64,000 nt of DNA. Source: Acidimicrobiia bacterium (GTDB taxonomy: Bacteria > Actinomycetota > Acidimicrobiia > Spongiisociales > UBA5794). This document shows, one piece after another, positions 23,985-33,012 of this stretch. A model generated the notes under the pieces. The model saw only the letters and a list, made by a program, of their open reading frames with translations. It was not told the DNA's origin and ran no database searches. The translations under genes were made by a program, and so were the position numbers. The DNA lies in NCBI GenBank assembly GCA_036396535.1, contig DASWKR010000065.1, positions 62,001-126,000 of the forward strand, written 5' to 3'. How positions within the stretch are numbered: position 1 is the first letter of the stretch; each line of letters starts with the position of its first letter.

Positions 23985-23990
23985 AGGAGC

Positions 23991-25235
23991 TCACCTGAGG
24001 GTGAAGGAGGCGACCGCCTCGATGTGGTAGGTCTGCGGGAACATGTCGACGGGGCGCACCCGGTCGAGCCGGTATCCCCGGGCAGCGAGGTGCCCGGCAT
24101 CCCTGGCGAGGCTGGCAGGGTCGCACGAGACGTATGCGATGGCCCGAGGAGCCGCCGAGGCGAGGACATCGATCATCTCGCGGCCCAGCCCTGAGCGGGG
24201 CGGGTCGACGACGGCGACGTCGAAGGCGGCCCCGACTTCCTCGAGCACGGCGTCGAAGTCACCCCGGTAGACGACGGCTTCGACGTCTGCGGCCTCGAGG
24301 TTGTGGCGCAGGTCGGCGACGGCAGTCGGGCTCGCCTCGATGGCGACAACCGCGGCGCACCCCGCGCCGACGGTTGCGCCGAACAGTCCCCCGCCGGCGT
24401 ACCCGTCGAGCAACACCTCGTGCGGCTGCGGACTCAGGGCCTCGGAGACGCACTCCACCAAGGCCTCGGCGCCGGCCGAGTTGACCTGGAAGAAGGACCC
24501 ACCCGTGATCCGTAGCGGTGTGCCGGCCACGACCTCGGTGATCGTGGTGCCTCCGATGATGCTGCGCAGCCCACGGCTCGACCGGTGAGCCACGGAGGCT
24601 CCCCAAGTCGCCGCTTGCTCCGGGACGTCGCCCTCGACGATCACGAGCATGTCGCCGGTCGGCGCCGCCACGCGCATCGTGAGCGACCGGGCGCCGTCGA
24701 GGGGGCCGAGGCGATCGAAGAGCTCTCCGAGCTCGGGCCGGAGCAGGAGGCACACCTCGAGAGGCTCGAGCGTCTTGCTCCTGAGCCGATGCAGGGCCGG
24801 GACGCCGGCGGCGATCTTGAAGTCCATCCGGTTCCGATAGTGGTAGGGAGGGCCGGGGACGATTGCCGCGTCGACCTGGACCGACTCGAGGCCCCCGAGG
24901 TGGGCGAGTTGGCCCGCCACGATCGAGCGCTTCCAGTCGAGCTGTGCCTCGTAGTCGGCGTGCTGCCATTGGCATCCCCCGCAGCGCGCGAAGTGCGGGC
25001 ACGGCGGCTCGACCCTGGCTGGAGACGCTGCGACGACGTCGATCAGGTCGACCCGAGCCCACGATCCCTTGTCCTTCACGACCTGCCCGACCACCCGCTC
25101 GTTCGGGAGGGCACCGGCTACGAAATGGGCCTTGCCGTCGAGGCGGGCGATTGCCTCTCCTCCGTGAACCATGTCCGTCGTGTAGAGCTCGATCACCGGT
25201 CTCCTCGATCCCGTGGCGGCGCCTGTGAGGCTCAT
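23991..25235 (-). CDS. Class I SAM-dependent RNA m5U methyltransferase (TrmA/RlmD family)
   Basis: Methylates C5 of uridine in rRNA or tRNA. From ATG 25235 it has 414 residues: an N-terminal TRAM-like domain (IARLDGKAHFVAGALPNERV), Fe-S cysteines CPHFARCGGC with a later Cys, SAM-binding LLDGYAGGGLFG, DPPRSGLGREM and the catalytic nucleophile in YVSCDPASLARD. The exact target uridine cannot be stated. The start is divergent from the acyl-CoA ligase; later in-frame starts are possible but would cut into TRAM. Confidence 0.88.
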   Translation of the reverse strand: MSLTGAATGSRRPVIELYTTDMVHGGEAIARLDGKAHFVAGALPNERVVGQVVKDKGSWARVDLIDVVAASPARVEPPCPHFARCGGCQWQHADYEAQLDWKRSIVAGQLAHLGGLESVQVDAAIVPGPPYHYRNRMDFKIAAGVPALHRLRSKTLEPLEVCLLLRPELGELFDRLGPLDGARSLTMRVAAPTGDMLVIVEGDVPEQAATWGASVAHRSSRGLRSIIGGTTITEVVAGTPLRITGGSFFQVNSAGAEALVECVSEALSPQPHEVLLDGYAGGGLFGATVGAGCAAVVAIEASPTAVADLRHNLEAADVEAVVYRGDFDAVLEEVGAAFDVAVVDPPRSGLGREMIDVLASAAPRAIAYVSCDPASLARDAGHLAARGYRLDRVRPVDMFPQTYHIEAVASFTLR

Positions 25236-25278
25236 TCTCCTACTCTCGGAGGACGCGCAGACCGAGGAGGCAGGCAGC

Positions 25279-26844
25279 ATGCGCATCCACCACAGTCCCT
25301 TCTCCGACGTGGAGATCCCAGATGTCGCGGTGACACCCTTCGTGATGCGTCACGCCGAGCGCCTCGCCGACAAGCCGGCGTTCGTCGACGGCACATCGGG
25401 ACGCACCCTGACCTACGGTGCTCTCGACGACCTGATCCATCGCCTGGCGGGAGGGCTCGCCGGAGAAGGCTTCGCCAAGGCTGGCGTGCTCGCCCTGATG
25501 GCTCCGAACATGCCCGAGTATCCGGTCGTGTTCCATGCCGTCGCCACCCTGGGGGGCGTGGTCACGACCATCAACCCGACGTACACGGCGGGCGAGGTGG
25601 CCCACCAACTCGCCGACTCCGGCGCCACGGTGCTGGTCACCATCCCGCAATTCCTCGACGTCGCCCACCAGGCCGCGGCCGCTTCGGGGGTCGAGGACAT
25701 CATCGTGCTCGGAGATGCAGACGGAGGTCGGCCGCTCGCTGAGCTGCTGGCGGCCGAGCCGGTCTTCCAGGTCGACGTCGACCCGCACAGCGATGTGGTC
25801 GTGATGCCCTACTCGTCGGGAACGACCGGCCTCTCCAAGGGCGTCATGCTCACCCATCGCAACCTCGTTGCCAATGTCGTCCAGGCAGACGCCGCGGTCG
25901 GCCTGGCAGAGGAGGACGTCATCGTGGCGGTCCTCCCGTTCTTCCACATCTACGGGATGCAGGTCCTCATGAACGGGATCCTCGCATCGGGAGGGACGGC
26001 CGTGACCCTTCCGCGGTTCGATCTCGAGCAGTTCCTCCAGTCGCTCCAGGACCACCGGGTGACGCGGGCCTACGTGGTGCCGCCCATCGTGCTGGCGCTC
26101 GCCAAGCACCCGGTCGTCGACCGATACGACCTCTCGGCGCTCGATCTCGTGTTCTCCGGCGCGGCGCCCCTCGGCGCCGACCTGGCGAGCGAGGCCAAAG
26201 CTCGGATCGGCGCCGAGGTCGTCCAGGGATACGGGCTCACCGAGACGAGTCCGGTGACCCACGCCACCCCGCGCGGGCAATACCGGGCGGGCTCCATCGG
26301 GATCGTGATCCCGAACACAGAGGTCAGGGTCGTTGACCCTGTGAGCGGGGAGGATCTCGAGGTAGCCGAAGACGGAGAGATCTGGATCAGGGGGCCCCAG
26401 GTGATGAAGGGATACCTCAACAACGAGGAAGCCACCGCGGCGACCATCGACCCGGAAGGATGGCTGCACTCGGGAGACATCGGCCACGTCGACGAGGACG
26501 GGCATTTCTACATCGTCGACCGGCTCAAGGAGCTCATCAAGTACAAGGGGTTCCAGGTGGCTCCGGCCGAGCTGGAGGCGCTGCTCCTCACCCACCCGGC
26601 CGTCGCAGACGCCGCCGTCATCGGCGTGCCGGACGACGAAGCAGGCGAGATCCCCAAGGCCTTCGTCGTGATCAGACCGGAATGCCAGGTGACGGGGGAC
26701 CAACTCATGGCTTTCGTCGCCGAGAACGTCGCCTCGTTCAAGCGAGTCAGGGAGCTCGACGTCGTCGACGCCATCCCCAAGTCGGCGTCGGGCAAGATCC
26801 TCCGCAGGGTCCTGCGCGACCAGGAGCGTGAGCGGGCTGGCTGA
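25279..26844 (+). CDS. AMP-binding acyl-CoA ligase (4-coumarate/fatty-acid CoA ligase type)
   Basis: 521 residues from ATG 25279 (GAGGAGG 9 nt upstream). It activates a carboxylic acid with ATP and loads CoA. ANL motifs: YSSGTTGLSKGVMLTHRN (P-loop), GYGLTETSPV, WLHSGDIGHVDEDGHFYIVD and the C-terminal catalytic lysine in PKSASGKILRR. Residue pattern is that of plant-type 4-coumarate-CoA ligases, so an aryl or medium-chain acid is likely. YbaK is encoded overlapping its end. Confidence 0.88.
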   Translation: MRIHHSPFSDVEIPDVAVTPFVMRHAERLADKPAFVDGTSGRTLTYGALDDLIHRLAGGLAGEGFAKAGVLALMAPNMPEYPVVFHAVATLGGVVTTINPTYTAGEVAHQLADSGATVLVTIPQFLDVAHQAAAASGVEDIIVLGDADGGRPLAELLAAEPVFQVDVDPHSDVVVMPYSSGTTGLSKGVMLTHRNLVANVVQADAAVGLAEEDVIVAVLPFFHIYGMQVLMNGILASGGTAVTLPRFDLEQFLQSLQDHRVTRAYVVPPIVLALAKHPVVDRYDLSALDLVFSGAAPLGADLASEAKARIGAEVVQGYGLTETSPVTHATPRGQYRAGSIGIVIPNTEVRVVDPVSGEDLEVAEDGEIWIRGPQVMKGYLNNEEATAATIDPEGWLHSGDIGHVDEDGHFYIVDRLKELIKYKGFQVAPAELEALLLTHPAVADAAVIGVPDDEAGEIPKAFVVIRPECQVTGDQLMAFVAENVASFKRVRELDVVDAIPKSASGKILRRVLRDQERERAG

Positions 26845-27310
26845 GCACGACACACCCGCTCTGGCGTCACTGCGGGCTGCCGGTATCCACCACGAAGTGG
26901 TTCGCACCGGTCCCGTGACAGGTGTCGAGGAGGCCGCCGCCGCCCGGGGCATCCCGGTGGCGGCCCTCGTCAAGTCGATCGTCGTGCGCATCGGAGACGA
27001 CCGGTACACCTTCGTGCTCGTCCCCGGCGACCGAGTCATCGATTGGGCCAAGCTGCGCGCCCATCTCGGGGTGCGCCGTGCATCGCTGCCCAACGCAGAC
27101 GAGGCGCTCTCCGTCACCGGGTACGAGCGCGGCGCGATAACCCCGTTCGGCTCGACGCGGGCGTGGCCCGCCGTGGTCGATGCCACGCTTCTCGAGCATC
27201 CCGTCGTGTCCCTCGGCGGAGGCGCCCACGGCGTGTCGGTGAGGGTCAGCCCGTCCGACGTGGTCGCCGGGCTCGCAGCGGAGGTCGCCGACGTCACCGC
27301 GCCCGCGTGA
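26828..27310 (+). CDS. YbaK/EbsC-family aminoacyl-tRNA deacylase
   Basis: Trans-editing factor that hydrolyses mischarged tRNA such as Cys-tRNA-Pro. The 160-residue protein starts at GTG 26828, 17 bases inside the ligase gene. Family pattern: the conserved lysine in AALVKSIVVRIGDDRYTFVLVPGD, then ALSVTGYERGAITPFG and VSLGGGAHGVSVRVSP. Soluble. Exact tRNA specificity (Pro, Thr or other) is not predictable from this alone. Confidence 0.85.
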   Translation: MSGLAEHDTPALASLRAAGIHHEVVRTGPVTGVEEAAAARGIPVAALVKSIVVRIGDDRYTFVLVPGDRVIDWAKLRAHLGVRRASLPNADEALSVTGYERGAITPFGSTRAWPAVVDATLLEHPVVSLGGGAHGVSVRVSPSDVVAGLAAEVADVTAPA

Positions 27311-27360
27311 GAGGTGACCTGTACCCTCCGGCCGGCGGCAGCAGCACGGCGCCGGACGGC

Positions 27361-27981
27361 ATGACGGGGCATGGTGATCGGCGGGTGGGCGCAACTCCGG
27401 CCATCGCCGAGCCCGGGCACATGCTCAGGGGGCTCCTCGCCGAGGAGGGCGTCCACGAGCTCTGCACGCTCGCCGGATCGGTCGGCGTCATGGCTCTCCA
27501 CGGAGGTTTGGAGGCGGGCACGTGGGAAGCGGCGCGCCGTTGCGCATCTAGGATCGGCGCCAGCACCTACGCAGTCGTGCAGCCGGACGGCCTCCGCTGG
27601 CACGTCCCGTCGTTCCAGTTCGACACGGCAGCGAGTGCGACGCTGCGACGATTCGTCCGCCACGTCTCGGTGGCCGTCTCGTTCCACGGCTTCGGGCACC
27701 CAGACCTCGACGGAGCCGTGCTCGTCGGCGGCTCGAACCGAACGCTCGCAACGGCGATCGGAGCAGCCATCGACGGGACAGGCAGGGCGACCGCCGTCAC
27801 CGACATCTCGTCGATACCGAGGCGCCTGAGGGGACTCCACCCCAAGAACCCGGTCAACCTGCCGAAACATGGCGGCGTGCAGCTCGAGCTCTCGCGCCGT
27901 GCGAGGTCGGGCGGCGCCGAGCTCCACATCGCCGACGCCGTCGCCTTCGCCATCGCCGAGGAGCTTCCTTCACTCGAGTGA
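27361..27981 (+). CDS. Poly-gamma-glutamate hydrolase family protein
   Basis: 206 residues by ATG 27361; a GTG at 27307 would give 18 more. Matches the zinc-peptidase-like PghP/PF05908 family: VMALHGGLEAGTWEAAR, YAVVQPDGLRWHVPS, HVSVAVSFHGFG and NPVNLPKHGGVQLELSRR. The conserved His/Glu pairs are the likely metal ligands. The known founder, phage PghP, cleaves poly-gamma-glutamate capsule. No signal peptide, so the substrate here may be intracellular or different. Confidence 0.8.
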   Translation: MTGHGDRRVGATPAIAEPGHMLRGLLAEEGVHELCTLAGSVGVMALHGGLEAGTWEAARRCASRIGASTYAVVQPDGLRWHVPSFQFDTAASATLRRFVRHVSVAVSFHGFGHPDLDGAVLVGGSNRTLATAIGAAIDGTGRATAVTDISSIPRRLRGLHPKNPVNLPKHGGVQLELSRRARSGGAELHIADAVAFAIAEELPSLE

Positions 27982-27984
27982 CGC

Positions 27985-28006
27985 CGCGGCGCCTCACGGC
28001 GCCGCG
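27985..28006 (+). terminator. 9-bp perfect hairpin after poly-glutamate hydrolase gene
   Basis: CGCGGCGCC and GGCGCCGCG flank a TCAC loop 3 bp after the stop codon; no T-run. Confidence 0.55.
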
Positions 28007-28035
28007 CCGCGGGCGAGCACTACGCTCCCGGTCGC

Positions 28036-28392
28036 ATGCTGGCGTTTCACGAGGCGTGGTTCTACGTGGCCGTCCTGGCGACGGGAGTGGTCGGGCTGTG
28101 GGGGGTCGCCCTCGGCGCGATGAAGTCAGAGCCGGTGCGGTGGTTCACCCTTGCCCGCAACGCGGCAATCGCGGCGATGCTCGTCCAGATCGGCGCCGGG
28201 CTCGCCGTCTACGGGCAAGGCCGCAGGCCCGGCAACGGCTTCCACGTGTTCTACGGCGTGGTCATCGCCATCACGCTCAGCTTCGCATACGTCTACCGCG
28301 CCCAGCTGGAGCGCCGGCCCGCCCTCGGCTACGGGCTCCTGTTGCTCTTCGTGATGGGTCTCGGCCTGCGTGCCTGGGCCAACGTCAACTGA
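28036..28392 (+). CDS. Hypothetical small membrane protein (118 aa)
   Basis: Four hydrophobic segments (FYVAVLATGVVGLWGVALGA, AAIAAMLVQIGAGLAVYG, VFYGVVIAITLSFAYVY, LGYGLLLLFVMGLGLRAWA) with short loops. TACGCT lies 9 nt before the ATG, so it may be leaderless. Related small actinobacterial membrane proteins are uncharacterised. Stands alone between hydrolase and enoyl reductase genes. Confidence 0.7.
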   Translation: MLAFHEAWFYVAVLATGVVGLWGVALGAMKSEPVRWFTLARNAAIAAMLVQIGAGLAVYGQGRRPGNGFHVFYGVVIAITLSFAYVYRAQLERRPALGYGLLLLFVMGLGLRAWANVN

Positions 28393-28493
28393 TCTGGTCT
28401 TCGTCACGGTGGGCCATCGCAGGCGAGGACCGGCTCCCGCCGGACACCGTTACCTCTTAGCATGCGCCCCGTTCACGCGAGGAGGGTTCATTC

Positions 28494-29273
28494 GTGCTTC
28501 TCGAAGGAAAACGCCTGCTGATCACCGGCGTCCTCACCGACGACTCGATCGCATGGCATACGGCGAGGGTCGCCCAAGAGGAGGGCGCTGCGATCCTGCT
28601 CACGGGGTTCGGCCGGGGGCTGCGCCTCACCGAGCGGGCCTCGAAGAGGCTGCCGGTCGAGGCCGAGGTCGTCGAGCTCGACATCAACGACCCGGCACAC
28701 ATGGATGCGCTCGCCTCGAGGATCGACGAGCTCTGGGGGGCGATCGACGGTGCCTTGCACGCCATCGCCTTCGCTCCCGATGACGCCCTCGGCGGCAACT
28801 TCCTGGCGACGCCTCCCGAAAGCGCCAGCACCGCCTTCTTGACCTCGGCCTACTCGTACAAGACGCTGGCGGTCGGGCTCCGTCCCCTCATGCAGAGGGC
28901 AGGCGGCGGATCGCTGGTGACGCTCGACTTCGACAACACACAGGCGTGGCCGGCGTATGACTGGATGGGAGTCGCCAAGGCCGCCCTCGAGGCTGTGACC
29001 CGTTATCTGGCGCGCGACCTCGGGGCCGACAGGATTCGGGTGAACGCCGTGTCGGCCGGGCCCCTGACGACGGTCGCCGCCAAGTCCATTCCCGGTTTCT
29101 CCGTCTTCCAGGACGTCTGGTCCGGCAGAGCTCCGCTCGGATGGGACTCTGCCGACCCGGAGCCCGTCGCCAAGATGGTGGCGGTGCTGCTGTCCGACTT
29201 CGCGCCGATGACGACCGGTGAGATCGTGCACGTCGATGGGGGCTTCCACGCCATCGCGACGGCTTCGAGCTGA
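28494..29273 (+). CDS. fabI: Enoyl-[acyl-carrier-protein] reductase (InhA-like)
   Basis: NADH-dependent reductase of the last step of fatty-acid elongation. Starts at GTG 28494 with GAGGAGGG upstream; 259 residues. The FabI-type nucleotide site is ITGVLTDDSIAWHTARVAQEEGA, and the catalytic pair is Y155 and K162 in YDWMGVAK. LRLTERASKRLP, SAYSYKTLA and RAPLGW resemble InhA more than E. coli FabI. No other fas genes are adjacent. Confidence 0.9.
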   Translation: MLLEGKRLLITGVLTDDSIAWHTARVAQEEGAAILLTGFGRGLRLTERASKRLPVEAEVVELDINDPAHMDALASRIDELWGAIDGALHAIAFAPDDALGGNFLATPPESASTAFLTSAYSYKTLAVGLRPLMQRAGGGSLVTLDFDNTQAWPAYDWMGVAKAALEAVTRYLARDLGADRIRVNAVSAGPLTTVAAKSIPGFSVFQDVWSGRAPLGWDSADPEPVAKMVAVLLSDFAPMTTGEIVHVDGGFHAIATASS

Positions 29274-29278
29274 TCCCG

Positions 29279-31102
29279 TCAGTCCGCCGGGACCCCGGCA
29301 GACGGCTCCTCGCTGCGGCTCACGGTGCCTGCCCGCACGGGCAGCGCCACGGTGAACGTCGCCCCACCACCCACGGTCGGCTCGAACCAAGTCCGGCCGC
29401 CCATCGCTTCGCTGAGCCCGCGCACGATCGAGAGGCCGAGGCCGGTGCCGCCGTAGCCGCGGGTCTCACGGCGCTCGATCTGAGTGAACCTGTCGAAGAT
29501 GTGCTCGTGGTGCTCATACGGGATGCCGGGGCCGTGGTCGATCACCGAGAGGTACACCTCGCTGCCCCGCAGCCTTGCCTGGACGTCGATCGTGACCCGC
29601 GGGGCGTACTTCAACGCGTTGTCGATGAGGTTCGTGACGATGCGACGCAAATGGCCCGGGTCGACGCGGATCTCGTCGATGGCGGGGTCGACGAGCACCG
29701 TCGCCCATTGCCTGGCGCCCGGGACGTCGCTGATGATCTCTTCGATGAACGAAAGCAGCTTGACCGCCTCCGGCCTGACCGGCAGGGCGCGGTTGTCGAG
29801 GCGGGATACGACCAGCAGGTCCTCGATGAGGGAGCGAAGCCGATCGGCCTGACGCTCTGCGGTGCCGAGCAGCTCCTGGGCATTCGGGTCGCGTGGCGCC
29901 AGCTCGGGCCTCTGGAGCGTTTTGAGCGACCCGATGATCGAGGTGAGCGGCGTCCGCAACTCGTGACTGACGACCGACACGAAGTCCGTCTTGAGCTGGG
30001 CGAGCTCCGCCATCTTGGCACTCGTCTCCTTGGCTTCCTCGTAGCGGGCCAGCTGGTTGAGCACCAGAGCAGACGGTCCGGCGAGCGACTCGAGCTGCCT
30101 GGCGTCCTGTTCGTCGAACTGGCCCTCGAGCTTGTCTGCGACCGCGAGCACGCCGAGCGACCGCGACTCGAGCTGCAGGGGAACCGCGAGCAACTGCGTG
30201 GCGTGCAGCTCGGTGAGGAACTCGCCGAGCTTGCTCCGGTTGACCGCGTTGTCGATGAGGGGCGACCCACCGGTGAACACTCGCTGCAGCGGGCCGGGAT
30301 CCGAGAGCTGGAGCTTGTAGCTGCCGGTCTTCACCGTGTGGCCCGCCACCCAGAGGGGAGACATCACCTCAAGCTGCTCCTGCTTGGGCCGGTAGAGGAG
30401 GACGAAGCCGGTCCTGGCACGAACCGTGGCGGCCACCCTGCCGACGATCTCGGGGAGCACCTCGGCGAGGTTGCGTCCGATCCCGATCGTGCGCGAGAGG
30501 TCGTAGAGCTGGGTGAGCTCCCCCTCGTGCTGCGCCAACTCCTTCTCTCGGCTGCTGAGCACCTCGAGGCGCTTCGCCGTCGAGCGCATCATGGTGCGCA
30601 GCCCCCTGGCCGCCACGAGCATGAGCAGCGCGGTGAGGACGAACGCCGAGATTCGCAGGGTCAACGCCCCATCTCGCGGCCCGGTGGCATCCGAGACGAG
30701 GGCCGTCACGTACCCGATGAGGGCAAGCCCGCTGACGAGGAGGAGCACGATCGGGCTCACCAGGATCGCAGAGGCGAACACGACGGGCGCCAGGAACGCT
30801 GCCGCGGTCGCCTCGCCGGCCGAGAGGCCTTGGACGACCAAGGTTCCGGCGACCGCAAGCCCGCACCAGAACAGGACGACGTGATCGCTCCATCTCGTGG
30901 CGAGCAGCCGCCGCCACGGGATCACGGAGACGATCAGGGCTCCGCCTCCGAGTATCGAGAGCGGCATGTAGACGGTGGCGTCGTCGAGGCCTGCATTGCG
31001 CCAACCCGTGTAGGCGAAGGCGGCGAGCGCCAGCCACGATGCCCCGAGGCCGAGCCTGACGACTCGAACCCGGTAATCGATGAAGGGGTCGCGGTCAGCC
31101 AT
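29279..31102 (-). CDS. Membrane sensor histidine kinase with GAF domain
   Basis: 607 residues from ATG 31102. About six N-terminal hydrophobic segments (to residue about 190), a coiled coil (KRLEVLSSREKELAQHEGEL), a GAF domain (TVRARTGFVLLYRPKQEQL onward), HisKA with phospho-His in VSHELRTPLTSIIGS, and a HATPase with NLIDNALKYAP, DHGPGIPYEH and GTGLGLSIV. No response regulator is adjacent, so it is an orphan kinase in this window. Signal unknown; the membrane region may sense directly. Confidence 0.88.
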   Translation of the reverse strand: MADRDPFIDYRVRVVRLGLGASWLALAAFAYTGWRNAGLDDATVYMPLSILGGGALIVSVIPWRRLLATRWSDHVVLFWCGLAVAGTLVVQGLSAGEATAAAFLAPVVFASAILVSPIVLLLVSGLALIGYVTALVSDATGPRDGALTLRISAFVLTALLMLVAARGLRTMMRSTAKRLEVLSSREKELAQHEGELTQLYDLSRTIGIGRNLAEVLPEIVGRVAATVRARTGFVLLYRPKQEQLEVMSPLWVAGHTVKTGSYKLQLSDPGPLQRVFTGGSPLIDNAVNRSKLGEFLTELHATQLLAVPLQLESRSLGVLAVADKLEGQFDEQDARQLESLAGPSALVLNQLARYEEAKETSAKMAELAQLKTDFVSVVSHELRTPLTSIIGSLKTLQRPELAPRDPNAQELLGTAERQADRLRSLIEDLLVVSRLDNRALPVRPEAVKLLSFIEEIISDVPGARQWATVLVDPAIDEIRVDPGHLRRIVTNLIDNALKYAPRVTIDVQARLRGSEVYLSVIDHGPGIPYEHHEHIFDRFTQIERRETRGYGGTGLGLSIVRGLSEAMGGRTWFEPTVGGGATFTVALPVRAGTVSRSEEPSAGVPAD

Positions 31103-31138
31103 GCCTCTCGGGCTATCGGAGGATCCTGCAGGCAACGG

Positions 31139-31144
31139 TAACCT
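31139..31144 (+). promoter_or_regulatory. TAACCT -10 box for ddl
   Basis: The last base is 5 nt before GTG 31150 and 8 nt before ATG 31153. Confidence 0.4.
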
Positions 31145-31152
31145 CTCCCGTG

Positions 31153-32166
31153 ATGGCCCGGGTACTTCTCCTCTTCGGCGGCCGCTCGGCCGAGCATGAG
31201 GTTTCCTGCGTATCTGCCGTCTCTGTTGCTGACGCCCTTGCCGAGGGTGGACACCGCGTCATCCCGGTCGGAATCGACAGATCTGGTGACTGGTTCCTGG
31301 CCGATGCGGGCGAGCGTCCCCTGCGGGCCGAGGGTCGGAGGGTGACGCTCTCACTGCCGGGGGGGTCGCTCGTGTCCGGTGAGGACGAGGTCGGCTTCGA
31401 CGTCGCCTTCCCGGTCCTGCACGGTCCATACGGCGAAGACGGCCGCATCCAGGGTGCATTCGACATGGCCGGGGTGCCGTACGTCGGCTGCGGCGTCCTC
31501 GGGAGCGCCGTGGCGATGGACAAGGACGTCGCCAAGCGGCTGGCACGCGACGCCGGGATAGCGACGACCCGGTGGCAGATGGTGCGGCACGCCGATCTCC
31601 GGGACGACGCGCCGGCGGTCGTCGACGAGGTCGCCGGGCTGCTCGGCTTTCCGGTCTTCGTCAAGCCCGCAGAGCTCGGATCCTCCATCGGTGTCGCCAA
31701 GGCATCGACAGACGCCGAGCTCAAGGATGCGTTGCTGCGGGCATTCGAGCTCTCCGACAAGGCGCTCGTGGAGGAGACCGTCACAGGGAGGGAGATCGAG
31801 GTCGGGGTGCTGGAAGGTCCGCGGGCCTCGGCGCCGGGCGAGATCGTGATCGAGGCGGAGTGGTACGACTACGAGGCCAAGTACAACGACGATGCGAGCC
31901 GTTTCGTCGCTCCGGCGAGACTGACGCGCTCCCAGGTGGCGACGGTCCAACAGCTCGCCTGCCGGGCGTTCGAGGCGCTCGAGTGCCGGGGCCTGGCGCG
32001 GGTCGATTTCTTCTTCGAGAAGCCGGGCCGCGGCTTCATACTCAACGAGGTCAACACGATGCCGGGATTCACGCCCATCTCCGGGTTTCCCCTCATGTGG
32101 CAGGCCTCAGGGATGAGCTACCCGGAGCTGTGCAACGAGCTCGTCGAGCTGGCGCTCGGCGGTTGA
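31153..32166 (+). CDS. ddl: D-alanine--D-alanine ligase
   Basis: ATP-grasp enzyme joining two D-alanines for peptidoglycan. From ATG 31153 the product has 337 residues. Typical segments: LFGGRSAEHEVSCVSA, FPVLHGPYGEDGRIQG, FVKPAELGSSIGVAK, EAEWYDYEAKYND, and the metal site DFFFEKPGRGFILNEVNTMPGFT. The Tyr in YNDDA-type loop suggests D-Ala rather than D-Lac product. GTG at 31150 is an equally close start. Confidence 0.95.
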   Translation: MARVLLLFGGRSAEHEVSCVSAVSVADALAEGGHRVIPVGIDRSGDWFLADAGERPLRAEGRRVTLSLPGGSLVSGEDEVGFDVAFPVLHGPYGEDGRIQGAFDMAGVPYVGCGVLGSAVAMDKDVAKRLARDAGIATTRWQMVRHADLRDDAPAVVDEVAGLLGFPVFVKPAELGSSIGVAKASTDAELKDALLRAFELSDKALVEETVTGREIEVGVLEGPRASAPGEIVIEAEWYDYEAKYNDDASRFVAPARLTRSQVATVQQLACRAFEALECRGLARVDFFFEKPGRGFILNEVNTMPGFTPISGFPLMWQASGMSYPELCNELVELALGG

Positions 32167-32214
32167 CCTCTCCCTCGTGAGCCGGACCAGGCCGAGTCGC
32201 CGGTCGGGTGCGAT

Positions 32215-32448
32215 TCAGAGCCGGACGACGGGACAGGTGAGGGTACGGGTGATGCCTTCGACCGCCTGGATGCGCGCCACCACGAGCTTTCCGAGCGAGT
32301 CGACGTCGTCCGCCTGGGTGTGGACGATGGCGTCGTACGGTCCGGTCACCGACTCGGCAGACGTCACCCCGGGAATGGTCGCGATCTGGGCGGCCACGGT
32401 GGCCGCCTTGCCGACCTCGGTCTGGATGAGGATGTATGCCTCGACCAC
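32215..32448 (-). CDS. Stand-alone Lrp/AsnC ligand-binding (RAM) domain protein
   Basis: 77 residues (MVEAYILIQTEVGKAATVAA..ESVTGPYDAIVHTQADD..). It is the alpha/beta RAM sensor of Lrp regulators without the DNA-binding helix-turn-helix. Begins at GTG 32448 with AAGGGA upstream and TAGGAT at 32472-32477. Such proteins often form rings and bind amino acids; they may tune full Lrp proteins or enzymes. Confidence 0.85.
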   Translation of the reverse strand: MVEAYILIQTEVGKAATVAAQIATIPGVTSAESVTGPYDAIVHTQADDVDSLGKLVVARIQAVEGITRTLTCPVVRL

Positions 32449-32502
32449 GTGCGATCCCTTCTTTTCGTGGATCCTACCCGGGCGGCGACTCGGGGTGCCG
32501 GC

Positions 32503-32715
32503 TCAGTATCCGTCCGAGCCGAACCTCAACCGGTAGGCGTACGGGTTGCCGTCGGCGTCTTGGACGTCGAACACGACGCGCTGGCCCTGTCTGAGTGTCC
32601 GAAACAGCGAGCCCGAGAGCGAGCCCGGCCGCAGCAGCACCTCGCTGCGATCGTCGTCGCGCACGATGATGCCGAAGCCGGTGGCGGGGTCGTACAGCTT
32701 CACGACTCCCTGCAC
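32503..32715 (-). CDS. Cold-shock-like small OB-fold protein
   Basis: 70 residues: MQGVVKLYDPATGFGIIVRD then DDRSEVLLRPGSLSG. The opening resembles the cold-shock domain (GxVKxFxxxxGFGFI) but the second RNP motif (VFVH) is replaced by EVLL and the aromatic residues are few. Probably binds nucleic acid or is a diverged relative. It lies 4 bp after rpmB on the same strand and is likely cotranscribed. Confidence 0.65.
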   Translation of the reverse strand: MQGVVKLYDPATGFGIIVRDDDRSEVLLRPGSLSGSLFRTLRQGQRVVFDVQDADGNPYAYRLRFGSDGY

Positions 32716-32719
32716 CGCT

Positions 32720-32908
32720 TCACACCTTCTCGATCTTGCCGGCCTTGATGCACGACGTGCACACCCTGGCGCGACGTGAGTTGCTGCCGTGCTTCACGCG
32801 CACCTTCTGGATGTTCGGGAGCCAGCGGCGGCTGGAGCGCTTGTGTGAGAAGCTCACCTGCTTGCCGACCCACGGCTCCTTGCCGCACACCTCACAGCGA
32901 TATGCCAC
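32720..32908 (-). CDS. rpmB: 50S ribosomal protein L28
   Basis: 62 residues from GTG 32908, which has GGAGGTCC upstream; longer in-frame readings lack conservation. RCEVCGKEPWVGKQVSFSHK and RRWLPNIQKVRV are typical of L28. Two CxxC pairs (CEVC, CTSC) make it a zinc-binding form. It diverges from recG, the common partner gene. Confidence 0.93.
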   Translation of the reverse strand: MAYRCEVCGKEPWVGKQVSFSHKRSSRRWLPNIQKVRVKHGSNSRRARVCTSCIKAGKIEKV

Positions 32909-32999
32909 GAAGGGACCTCCTGGGGAGGCGGCATCGTAACACGGGCACGGGATCGGGCAGCCGGACACCTGAGGTTCCAGGCGCGCATCCACGTCGTCG

Positions 33000-33005
33000 T
33001 ATCCT
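33000..33005 (+). promoter_or_regulatory. TATCCT -10 box for recG
   Basis: 7 nt (GCCGGCC) before the ATG at 33013; no ribosome site. Confidence 0.45.
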
Positions 33006-33012
33006 GCCGGCC

